In this document: piece by piece, positions 1 to 6,126 of the stretch | How positions within the stretch are numbered: position 1 is the first letter of the stretch | How the letters are laid out: every line of letters starts with the position of its first letter | Source: Actinobacteria bacterium 13_1_20CM_4_69_9 | GTDB taxonomy: Bacteria; Actinomycetota; Thermoleophilia; Gaiellales; Gaiellaceae | Length of the DNA stretch: 10,108 bases | NCBI GenBank assembly: GCA_001920085.1 | Contig: MNJC01000105.1 | Location: 1 to 10,108, forward strand | Direction: 5' to 3' | Program-made: the position numbers and the translations under genes | Notes under the pieces: generated by a model | Seen by the model: only the letters and a program-made list of their open reading frames with translations | Told to the model about the DNA's origin: nothing | Databases searched by the model: none

Positions 1-870
1 GTTGTCGCCGAGGCTGTGGCTCAGCGCTCCGACCGGCCCGTATTTGGTCGTGTCCCACGCCGGCTCGAACCCGAGGACATACCGGCCGCTGACCTGCTTC
101 GGGCGCACGGGGCCGAGCATCTTCGCCTTCTCGCCGCGCAGGACCGTGAGGCTGATCGGCTTGCCGTGCGATCCCTTGATGGCACGCGAGACGGCGTCGA
201 ACGTCGGCGTCTCCTGCGTGTTCACCGAGACGATCGTGTCCCCAGGGCGCAGTGCCATCGCCTGGGCGGGCGTGCCCTTCTCCACATGCTTGACGGTCGT
301 GTTCAGGTCCCCGGGCGCGCCGATCACGTACGCGATGAACGGCAGCGCGATCGCGACGAGGATGTTCGCGCCGGGGCCCGCGAAGATGACGGCGATGCGC
401 TTCCACGTGCGCTGCCGCCAGTAGGCGTCGGCGCCGAGGCCGTCGCGCAGCTCGTTGACACATCGTTCTGCCGCCCGCGCGGCGGCCGGAGACAGTTCCG
501 CCTCCGCAACTGCCTGCTCGAGCTCCGGCACGTGTTCGCGCGCGGCTGCCAGGTCTCCGGTCTCGAGCGCCCGCTGGACGCGAGACGCCTTCGGGAAGAT
601 GCGCGGGTCCTCCTTCAGCGCCGGGCCGAGCTGGACGTCGACGTCCGACGTGGCCGGACGGTGCATGCCCGGAATCTTCACGTACCCGCCGAGCGGAATC
701 GCGCCGATGCCGTACTCGATCCCCTTGCGCCGCACCTTCACAAGCGCCGGCGGGAAGCCGAGGTAGAAGCGGCGGGGGCTCATGCCCACGGCGCGCGCGA
801 CGAAGAAGTGCCCCGCCTCGTGGATGAGGATCAGGAGAGCGAGGCCGAAGATCGCGATCGCGATGTTCAT
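1..870 (-). CDS. rseP: Site-2 intramembrane metalloprotease RseP (M50 family), C-terminus cut by window edge
   Basis: Membrane zinc protease that cuts transmembrane substrates such as anti-sigma factors in regulated intramembrane proteolysis (RseP/RasP/Rip1 family). The frame is open from the ATG at 870 to base 1, giving 290 residues. The first membrane helix carries the zinc motif HEAGH (residues 17-21). IPLGGYVKIPGM (about 58-69) matches the membrane-associated beta-loop, and FAGPGANI (163-170) starts the second membrane helix. A PDZ domain begins near residue 191, with EKGTPAQAMALRPGDTIVSV visible at 197-216. The last helices, with the third zinc ligand, lie outside the window. The segment between the beta-loop and helix 2 is unusually long and helical (about 70-150). 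The start codon overlaps the dxr stop as ATGA, with a weak GAAGG upstream, implying coupled translation. Family assignment is firm; the substrate is unknown. Confidence 0.95.
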   Translation of the reverse strand, partial: MNIAIAIFGLALLILIHEAGHFFVARAVGMSPRRFYLGFPPALVKVRRKGIEYGIGAIPLGGYVKIPGMHRPATSDVDVQLGPALKEDPRIFPKASRVQRALETGDLAAAREHVPELEQAVAEAELSPAAARAAERCVNELRDGLGADAYWRQRTWKRIAVIFAGPGANILVAIALPFIAYVIGAPGDLNTTVKHVEKGTPAQAMALRPGDTIVSVNTQETPTFDAVSRAIKGSHGKPISLTVLRGEKAKMLGPVRPKQVSGRYVLGFEPAWDTTKYGPVGALSHSLGDN

Positions 871-1928
871 GCGACCTTCAGAGTGCCTTCCGCAAGACGG
901 CGTGCGTCGGCGTTGGCGGTGATGAGGTCGTCGAGATCACGTGCCGCAGAGGTATCGGCTGTTGCAAGTGTTTCCTCGACGACCTCCGCGATGCCGAGAA
1001 AGGGAAGCCGGCGCTCGAGGAACGCGGCCACGGCAACCTCGTTCGCCGCGTTGAACACGCACGGGGCGCTGCCTCCGCGCACGCCTGCCTCGCGGGCAAG
1101 CGCGAGCAGGGGGAACGTGTCGACGTCGGGCGCGTAAAACTCGAGCGTCATGCCCGCGGCGAGGTCGAGCGGGGATATCGGCGTCGCGCTCCGCTCCGGA
1201 TACGTCAGCGCGAACGAGATCGGGACGCGCATGTCGGGATAACCGAGATGCGCGAGCGACGCACCGTCGCGAAAACGGACGAGCGCGTGCACGATCGAGC
1301 TCGGATGCACGACCACGTCGATCTGCTCGTACGGCAAGCCGAAGAGGAAGTGCGCCTCGATCAGCTCGAGACCCTTGTTCGCGAGCGTCGCCGAGTCCAC
1401 GGTGATCTTCGGGCCCATGCTCCACGTCGGATGGGCGAGCGCCTCCTCCGGGGTCACATCGGACAGCTCGTCGCGGGTCTGGTCGCGGAACGGGCCGCCG
1501 GAGGCGGTCAGCACGAGCGAGTGCACCTGTTCGGGCGGGCGGGCCTCGAGGCACTGAAATGCGGCCGAGTGCTCGCTGTCGACGGGAATCAGCCGGCCTC
1601 CCCCGCGCCGCTGCGCCTCGAGCGCGAGCTCCCCCGCCGCGACGAGGCTCTCCTTGTTCGCGAGTGCCAGGTCGACGCCGCCCTCGAGCGCCCAGAGCGT
1701 CGCCGGCAGGCCGGCGAAGCCGACGACGGCATTGAGGACGAGGTCCGGCTCGGCGCGCTCGAGGAGCTCGGTCAGGTCGCCTCCCACCTGCGTAAGCGGT
1801 GCGAGGCCGTCCACTGCCCGCGAGCCCGAGGCGGCCGCGCAGAGCTCCAGCCCGGGATGCGCGGCGATGATCTCCTGCGCCTGGCGGCCGATCGAGCCCG
1901 TGGCACCCAGAAGGGCGATCCGTTTCAC
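867..1928 (-). CDS. dxr: 1-deoxy-D-xylulose 5-phosphate reductoisomerase (DXP reductoisomerase)
   Basis: Cytosolic NADPH-dependent enzyme that turns DXP into 2-C-methyl-D-erythritol 4-phosphate, the committed step of the MEP isoprenoid pathway. The 353-residue protein shows the NADPH loop GATGSIG (8-14), ANKES (90-94), metal ligands D117 and E119 in VDSEHSA, the flexible loop TASGGPFR (141-148), and HPTWSMGPKITVDSATLANKGLE with H166, W169, N184, K185 and the third metal ligand E188. The conserved C-terminal FNAANEVAVAAFL is at 292-304. The start is a GTG with no Shine-Dalgarno sequence; MKRIALLGATGSIG is the expected N-terminus. It is shorter than the usual 380-410 residues because part of the N-terminal Rossmann domain is missing (about 36-52). 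It sits 24 bp from a divergent acetyltransferase gene and overlaps rseP by 4 bp. All visible active-site residues are present, so it should be functional. Confidence 0.97.
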   Translation of the reverse strand: MKRIALLGATGSIGRQAQEIIAAHPGLELCAAASGSRAVDGLAPLTQVGGDLTELLERAEPDLVLNAVVGFAGLPATLWALEGGVDLALANKESLVAAGELALEAQRRGGGRLIPVDSEHSAAFQCLEARPPEQVHSLVLTASGGPFRDQTRDELSDVTPEEALAHPTWSMGPKITVDSATLANKGLELIEAHFLFGLPYEQIDVVVHPSSIVHALVRFRDGASLAHLGYPDMRVPISFALTYPERSATPISPLDLAAGMTLEFYAPDVDTFPLLALAREAGVRGGSAPCVFNAANEVAVAAFLERRLPFLGIAEVVEETLATADTSAARDLDDLITANADARRLAEGTLKVA

Positions 1929-1952
1929 GGTTCAAGTGTAGGTTCGGGCGCG
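1929..1952. promoter_or_regulatory. 24-bp divergent intergenic region with back-to-back candidate -10 elements
   Basis: This is the whole gap between the dxr GTG (1928, minus) and the acetyltransferase ATG (1953, plus). On the minus strand TACACT (1940-1935) ends six bases before the dxr GTG. On the plus strand TAGGTT (1939-1944) ends eight bases before the ATG. Both fit the TANNNT -10 pattern at the distance expected if transcription starts at the first base of the start codon, that is, leaderless mRNAs. Neither gene has a convincing Shine-Dalgarno sequence, and no clear -35 hexamer is seen. A direct repeat GGTTC occurs at 1929-1933 and 1941-1945, 12 bp apart. The promoter calls are inference from short motifs. 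Confidence 0.45.
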
Positions 1953-2429
1953 ATGATCCGGCCCGGGATGCCCGAGGACGCGGAGGCCGTCGCGCGCGTG
2001 CAGATCGCCTCGTGGCAGGAGGGGTACAAGCATCTCTTCAGCGACGAGCAGCTTTCCGGCATCTCATTGGCGGATCGCACGCGGTTCTGGCGGCGCTTTC
2101 CGCCGATCGTGGCCGAGGTCGACGAGGAAGTCGTCGGCTTCGTCAAGGTCGGGCCGGCTCATCGCGACGAGGCCGCGGAGAGCGAGCTCCACGCGATCTA
2201 CGTCCACCCGGAGCATTGGGACAGAGGCGTCGGACGAGCGTTGATCGAAGCCGGCGAAGCGCTTCTGCGCGAACAGGGGTACTCGAACGCGATCCTCTGG
2301 GTCTGGGACGACAATCCGCGCGCACGACGCTTCTACGAGGCGGCGGGCTGGGCCGCCGACGGCGCCCAGAAAGACGACGAGTTCTGGGGCATGTCGGCAC
2401 GCGTCGTCCGCTACGCCAAGCGGCTCTAG
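1953..2429 (+). CDS. GNAT-family N-acetyltransferase
   Basis: A single-domain 158-residue GCN5-related acetyltransferase, expected to be cytosolic and to transfer an acetyl group from acetyl-CoA to an amine. It starts IRPGMPEDAEAVARVQ, typical of this family. Motif A reads LHAIYVHPEHWDRGVGRALI (79-98), where RGVGRA (91-96) is the acetyl-CoA pyrophosphate-binding loop. Motif B is NPRARRFYEAAGW (121-133), including the conserved Tyr128. The ATG at 1953 is chosen because the homologous N-terminus begins there, although the frame is open further upstream across dxr. The stop lies three bases before the acyltransferase start, so the two are probably co-transcribed. The substrate cannot be told from sequence. 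It may serve the neighbouring acylation genes or be an unrelated passenger such as a protein, metabolite or drug acetyltransferase. Confidence 0.9.
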   Translation: MIRPGMPEDAEAVARVQIASWQEGYKHLFSDEQLSGISLADRTRFWRRFPPIVAEVDEEVVGFVKVGPAHRDEAAESELHAIYVHPEHWDRGVGRALIEAGEALLREQGYSNAILWVWDDNPRARRFYEAAGWAADGAQKDDEFWGMSARVVRYAKRL

Positions 2430-2432
2430 CTC

Positions 2433-3809
2433 GTGCTCTTCAACAGCTTCGTCTTCCTCTTCGTCTTCCTGCCGCTGGTCGTCGTCGCGTACTTCGCGAT
2501 CCCCGCGCATCGCGCGCGGCTCGTGCTCCTCGTCCTCGCGAGCTACGTCTTCTACGCGTACGCGAAGTGGTGGTTCGCGCTGCTGATGGCGGCGTCGACA
2601 CTCGTCGGCTACGCGGGCGGCCGCGCGCTCGAGCGGGCTCGCAGCAGGGCCGTGCTCGTCGCCACCGTCGCATCGCTCCTCGCGCTGCTGGGCGCTTTCA
2701 AGTACGCCGCGTTCGTCGGCGGCAACCTCACGAGCTTCGTCGGCGTGATCACGGCGCACGGCTTCCCCGGCCTGCACGGGTTCCTGAACGGGATCGTTCT
2801 GCCGATCGGCATCAGCTTCTACACCTTCGAAGGAATCTCGTACGCCGTCGACGTGTATCGCGGCGACCTCGAAGCCGAGCGCGATCCGCTGCGCTACGCG
2901 TTCTTCATCTCGTTCTTCCCGCACCTGATCGCGGGGCCGATCGTCCGCTACGGGTTCCTGCGGCCGCAACTGCTGCGCAGACATCCCTTCGACGCCGACC
3001 GCGTGCGGGCCGGTCTACTGCTGTTCGCGCTCGGCCTCGCGAAGAAGACGGTCGTCGCAGACGGGTTCGCGACCTGGGTGAACCGCTATCTCGACGATCC
3101 CTCCTCGCTGCACGCGTTCGAGGCGTGGGCCGCGATCGTCGGGTTCGGCTTCCAGATCTACTTCGACTTCAGCGCGTACTCGGACATGGCGCTCGGGCTC
3201 GCTCAGATCTTCGGCATCGAGCTGCCGTGGAACTTCAACCGTCCGTATCGCGCGTCCAGCCCGATCGAGTTCTGGCGCCGCTGGCACGTGACGCTGTCCA
3301 CCTGGTTGCGCGACTACCTGTACATCCCGCTGGGCGGGAACAGGAAAGGCGAGCGCCGTCGTGACACGAACCTGCTCGCGACAATGGGGCTCGGAGGCCT
3401 CTGGCACGGAGCCTCGCTGAACTTCGTCGTCTGGGGCCTCTACCAGGGCGTCCTGCTGCTCACCACGCACCACCTGCGCAAGCGCGCACTCCGTGCGCCG
3501 ACGGTGGTCGCGGTGGCTGCCACGTTCGTCGTCGTGATGTTCGGCTGGGTCTTCTTCCGGCTGCATTCCGCGGCCGCGATCGGGCATGCCGTCGCCGCGA
3601 TGTTCCTCCTGCACGGGCTCGGACAGTTCCCGGGACACCTCACGCTGCTGATCGTCGCGGCCATCGCGTACACGATGGTCGTCCCCGAGGAGTGGACCTG
3701 GGACGTCCGCAGCTTCGGCTTCGCGCGTGTCGCAGCGGTCGGTGCGGTGCTCGCCGTCGGGGTCGCGTCGATCTACACCAGCCATCCCTTCATCTACTTC
3801 CGCTTCTGA
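2433..3809 (+). CDS. Membrane-bound O-acyltransferase (MBOAT), AlgI/DltB-like
   Basis: A multi-spanning membrane enzyme of 458 residues. MBOAT proteins of the AlgI/DltB/PatA type pass an acyl group, usually acetyl, from a cytoplasmic donor across the membrane to an extracytoplasmic SGNH partner for transfer to polysaccharide. The N-terminus MLFNSFVFLFVFLPLV is the standard AlgI-type start and supports the GTG at 2433. Other hallmarks are ISFYTFEGISYAVDVYRG (127-144), FFPHLIAGPIVR (161-172), YFDFSAYSDMALGLA (243-257), FWRRWH with H285 (280-285), WLRDYLYIPLGGNRKG (291-306), the catalytic-type LWHGASLNFVVWG with H325 (323-335), and the C-terminal HPFIYFRF. Length is near the family norm. The gene begins three bases after the acetyltransferase stop and shares one base with the next gene (TGATG), without its own Shine-Dalgarno, so coupling is likely. 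The acceptor polymer is unknown. Confidence 0.95.
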   Translation: MLFNSFVFLFVFLPLVVVAYFAIPAHRARLVLLVLASYVFYAYAKWWFALLMAASTLVGYAGGRALERARSRAVLVATVASLLALLGAFKYAAFVGGNLTSFVGVITAHGFPGLHGFLNGIVLPIGISFYTFEGISYAVDVYRGDLEAERDPLRYAFFISFFPHLIAGPIVRYGFLRPQLLRRHPFDADRVRAGLLLFALGLAKKTVVADGFATWVNRYLDDPSSLHAFEAWAAIVGFGFQIYFDFSAYSDMALGLAQIFGIELPWNFNRPYRASSPIEFWRRWHVTLSTWLRDYLYIPLGGNRKGERRRDTNLLATMGLGGLWHGASLNFVVWGLYQGVLLLTTHHLRKRALRAPTVVAVAATFVVVMFGWVFFRLHSAAAIGHAVAAMFLLHGLGQFPGHLTLLIVAAIAYTMVVPEEWTWDVRSFGFARVAAVGAVLAVGVASIYTSHPFIYFRF

Positions 3810-5359
3810 TGGCGCGGCTCGTCGTCTTCCTCGGGACCGCCCTCGTTCTGCTCGCGGCGCTCGCGACCTTGAACTGGTGGGTCGACCCGTTCGGCGAGTT
3901 CTGGAAGCCGTCGGCCGTCCAGGAAGCGCGCGCGGCGAGGCCGCAGTGCCTCGTCTCGCACGAGCTGATCGGCGGCGAGTACCTCCCGTTCAAGCTCGAC
4001 GTGTTCCGCTCGCGGCCGACCCGAACGTTCGTGACCGGCTCGAGCCGCGTGCTGAAGATGGGCTCCTGGCCCGGCGAGGGCACGTTCGCCAACCTCGGCA
4101 TGCCGGTGATCTCGCCGGAGATCGTGCTGAAGGAGCTTCGCGCGCTGCCGGCCCGCCCGGAGACGCTGTACCTCGGCGTCGAGGCGTTCTGGCTCAACCC
4201 GCACTTCCGAGGCTTCGACGTCTCCCCCGGCCTCGAGCGGCGCGCCCGCTACGTGCTCAGTCGCTCGGCGTTCGACGAAAGCGCACGGATCGTGCGCCGC
4301 GCGCCTTACGTGCTGCTCCACCGCTGGCGCAAGGAGCGCGTCGGCTCCTCCTGCGTCGTCGGGAGGTCGCGTCCGGCGCTCGCGTGGCGGCTGGACGGCT
4401 CGCGCGTGTGGAGCTTCGAGCTCGACCCGGACACGTATCACCCGGCGATCGATCCGTTCACCACCGATCTGCGCAAGCTGCGGACGGGCATCTACGACGA
4501 CTGGACGGAGCTCTCACCTGCGCGCGTTCGCACGCTGGAGCGCGTGCTGGCACTCGCGCGCGCACGCGGGTGGCGCGTCGTCGGCTTCACGCCGCCCGAC
4601 GGCGAGCGGTATCTGCGCTTCTTCGCCGCGAGCCCCGTGATCGGGCCTCGTTGGCGTGCATTCGGGCGGCTGATGCCGAAGCTGTTCGGACGCTACGGCT
4701 ACCGCTGGCTCGACTTCCGCGACGCCCGGTCGATCCCATGCCCGCAGACGGACTTCGTCGACGGCGGCTACCACACCGACGCCGCGTGCTCGATGCGGAT
4801 GCGCCGGAGGCTCGATGCGGCGGCGCGCCGCCAGCTGACGCTCGTGGCGCTCGGCGACTCGATCCCGGCTGCACGGCCGCGCGAGTGCCACTGCCGCGCG
4901 GGCTTCGTTGCGCTCTTCGCGCGTGCGCTGAGACGGCCGGTGGTCGTCCGCAATCTCGCGGTGCCGGGCGCGAACAGCGCCGAGGTGCTCAAGCTGCTGC
5001 GCAAACGTGGAGGAGTCCATGCCGACATGGCGCTCGTGATGGTCGGCCACAACGACACACCGTGGATCAGGCCGGACGGGTCGTTGCGGCGGAACCTCGC
5101 CGCGATCCTCGACCTGATCCATGCTCGTGACGTGCGCGTTGCGAACTTCTACGACGACGGGCGCGGTGACCCAGGCGTCGTCGCCGAATATGCGCGCGCG
5201 ATCTGCGAAGTCGCGCGCAGCCACGGCGCGCGCTGCGCCGACGTCTACCACGCGTTCACCCCGAAGCTCCTCGCGCCGGATCACGTTCATCCGAACGCCG
5301 CGGGCCAGCGACTGATCGCGCGGCTGCTCTACACCTTGCCCAGCGCGCGCAGGAAGTAG
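3809..5359 (+). CDS. Membrane-anchored protein with two SGNH-like domains, partner of the MBOAT
   Basis: A 516-residue protein with an N-terminal hydrophobic helix (about 4-20) acting as signal anchor or signal peptide, so the rest should be extracytoplasmic. The first half (about 65-343) resembles AlgJ/AlgX/DltD-like acyl-transfer proteins: GSSR (77-80), NLGMP (95-99), YLGVEAFWLN (121-130) and D318/H322 in FVDGGYHTD. The second half (about 343-510) is a classic SGNH/GDSL hydrolase: VALGDS with Ser351, PGANS with Gly387, GHND with Asn415 (413-416), and D491/H494 in PDHVHPNAAG. Eight cysteines (47, 182, 311, 327, 360, 362, 466, 476) could form disulfides. The ATG shares a base with the acyltransferase stop (TGATG). 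By family analogy it takes acyl groups from the MBOAT and places them on, or removes them from, a surface glycan. Which half is active, and on what, is not shown. Confidence 0.85.
   Translation: MARLVVFLGTALVLLAALATLNWWVDPFGEFWKPSAVQEARAARPQCLVSHELIGGEYLPFKLDVFRSRPTRTFVTGSSRVLKMGSWPGEGTFANLGMPVISPEIVLKELRALPARPETLYLGVEAFWLNPHFRGFDVSPGLERRARYVLSRSAFDESARIVRRAPYVLLHRWRKERVGSSCVVGRSRPALAWRLDGSRVWSFELDPDTYHPAIDPFTTDLRKLRTGIYDDWTELSPARVRTLERVLALARARGWRVVGFTPPDGERYLRFFAASPVIGPRWRAFGRLMPKLFGRYGYRWLDFRDARSIPCPQTDFVDGGYHTDAACSMRMRRRLDAAARRQLTLVALGDSIPAARPRECHCRAGFVALFARALRRPVVVRNLAVPGANSAEVLKLLRKRGGVHADMALVMVGHNDTPWIRPDGSLRRNLAAILDLIHARDVRVANFYDDGRGDPGVVAEYARAICEVARSHGARCADVYHAFTPKLLAPDHVHPNAAGQRLIARLLYTLPSARRK
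5329..5359. other. Tail-to-tail coding overlap of cdsA and the SGNH gene
   Basis: The plus-strand SGNH gene stops with TAG at 5357-5359 and the minus-strand cdsA stops with TAG (CTA on the plus strand) at 5329-5331. The last nine codons and stop of each gene therefore lie in the same 31 bases. Both ends look genuine: each reading frame is intact, and CdsA runs about 20 residues past its signature as expected. No intrinsic terminator, that is, a hairpin followed by a T run in either direction, is visible around the junction, so transcription of the two converging units probably runs on or ends by another mechanism. Confidence 0.9.
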
Positions 5360-6126
5360 AACGCCGCGACGAATGCGAAGAGCGGCGCGTCGAGCCGGTC
5401 GAGCACGCCGCCGTGCCCGCCGAGCAGACGGCCGGAGTCCTTGACCTGCATGTCGCGCTTGATTCCCGACTCGAACAGGTCCCCGAGCGGGCCGGCGACG
5501 GCCACGACCAGGCCGAGGAAGATGGAATCCGCGATCGAGACGAAGTCCTGCTTGTAGAGCGTCACGAACATGACGAAGACGGTCGCGATCGTCCCGAAGG
5601 CGAATCCCTCCCACGTCTTCCCCGGTGACAGCGCCGGCGCGAGCTTGTGTCGGCCGATCATTCGGCCCGCGAAGAAGGCGCCGATGTCTCCTGCCCAGAC
5701 CGCAAGCAGCACCGCGAACGTCGCGAGCCGCCCGTGGTCGGAGCCGTCGCGCAGCAACAGCATGTGCGCGAGACAGAGCCCGATCCAGGCGGTGCCGAGC
5801 ACCGTGGCCGCGATCGCGACCGTGGCCGACTGCCGTGTCTGACCGACCCAGTGGAGGACGAACGCGAGCACGATCGTCGAGAGAAAGCCCGCCAGCGTCC
5901 ATTCCAGCCCCCCGAGCTCGGCGCCGAGCAGCGCGAGCAGCGCCCCGGCGTACGCGGCGAGCGTGACAGGCCGGAGGGACCGCGTCATCAGCGCGTACTC
6001 GTGCAGCGCCAGCACCGTTCCGACGGCGACGAGCGCGAACAGCCACCAGCCGCCGACGTAGACGAGCGCCAACACGACCGGGAGGCCGACAACCGCGACC
6101 AGGATGCGCGATGCGAGAGGGGTCAT
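5329..6126 (-). CDS. cdsA: Phosphatidate cytidylyltransferase (CDP-diglyceride synthase)
   Basis: Integral membrane enzyme that makes CDP-diacylglycerol from CTP and phosphatidic acid, the branch point of phospholipid synthesis. The 265-residue protein has about eight hydrophobic segments and begins MTPLASRILVAVVGLP. The family signature is complete at the C-terminal side: GDLFESGIKRDMQVKD (215-230) followed by SGRLLGGHGGVLDRLD (231-246), with K223, R224, K229, D230, H238, D243 and D246. The loop SPGKTWEGFAFG (167-178) before it is also typical. The start is the ATG at 6126, which overlaps the uppS stop as ATGA; the frame stays open upstream but only through uppS. In many genomes dxr follows directly. 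Here the 3' end instead overlaps a plus-strand gene by 31 bp. Confidence 0.96.
   Translation of the reverse strand: MTPLASRILVAVVGLPVVLALVYVGGWWLFALVAVGTVLALHEYALMTRSLRPVTLAAYAGALLALLGAELGGLEWTLAGFLSTIVLAFVLHWVGQTRQSATVAIAATVLGTAWIGLCLAHMLLLRDGSDHGRLATFAVLLAVWAGDIGAFFAGRMIGRHKLAPALSPGKTWEGFAFGTIATVFVMFVTLYKQDFVSIADSIFLGLVVAVAGPLGDLFESGIKRDMQVKDSGRLLGGHGGVLDRLDAPLFAFVAAFYFLRALGKV

Noticed and set aside
16..1137. Long plus-strand open frame opposite rseP and dxr
   Set aside because: Arg-, Ala- and Asp-rich translation without family motifs; both genes on the other strand are firmly identified. High GC content makes such antisense frames common.
1248..1952. Possible long N-terminal extension of the acetyltransferase
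   Set aside because: The frame is open upstream, but that part is antisense to dxr and is charged low-complexity sequence; GNAT homology begins at the ATG at 1953.
2012..3364. Long plus-strand frame overlapping the acetyltransferase and MBOAT genes
   Set aside because: Low-complexity Arg-rich translation in an alternate frame of two recognised proteins; no start signal or motif.
1929..5359. The reverse-strand cassette as an insertion sequence, integron or phage remnant
   Set aside because: No transposase, integrase, terminal repeats or target duplication are visible, and base use looks the same as in the flanking genes.
4514..6046. Long minus-strand frame opposite the SGNH gene and out of frame with cdsA
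   Set aside because: Arg/Ala-rich shadow; CdsA and the SGNH protein carry full family signatures in their own frames.
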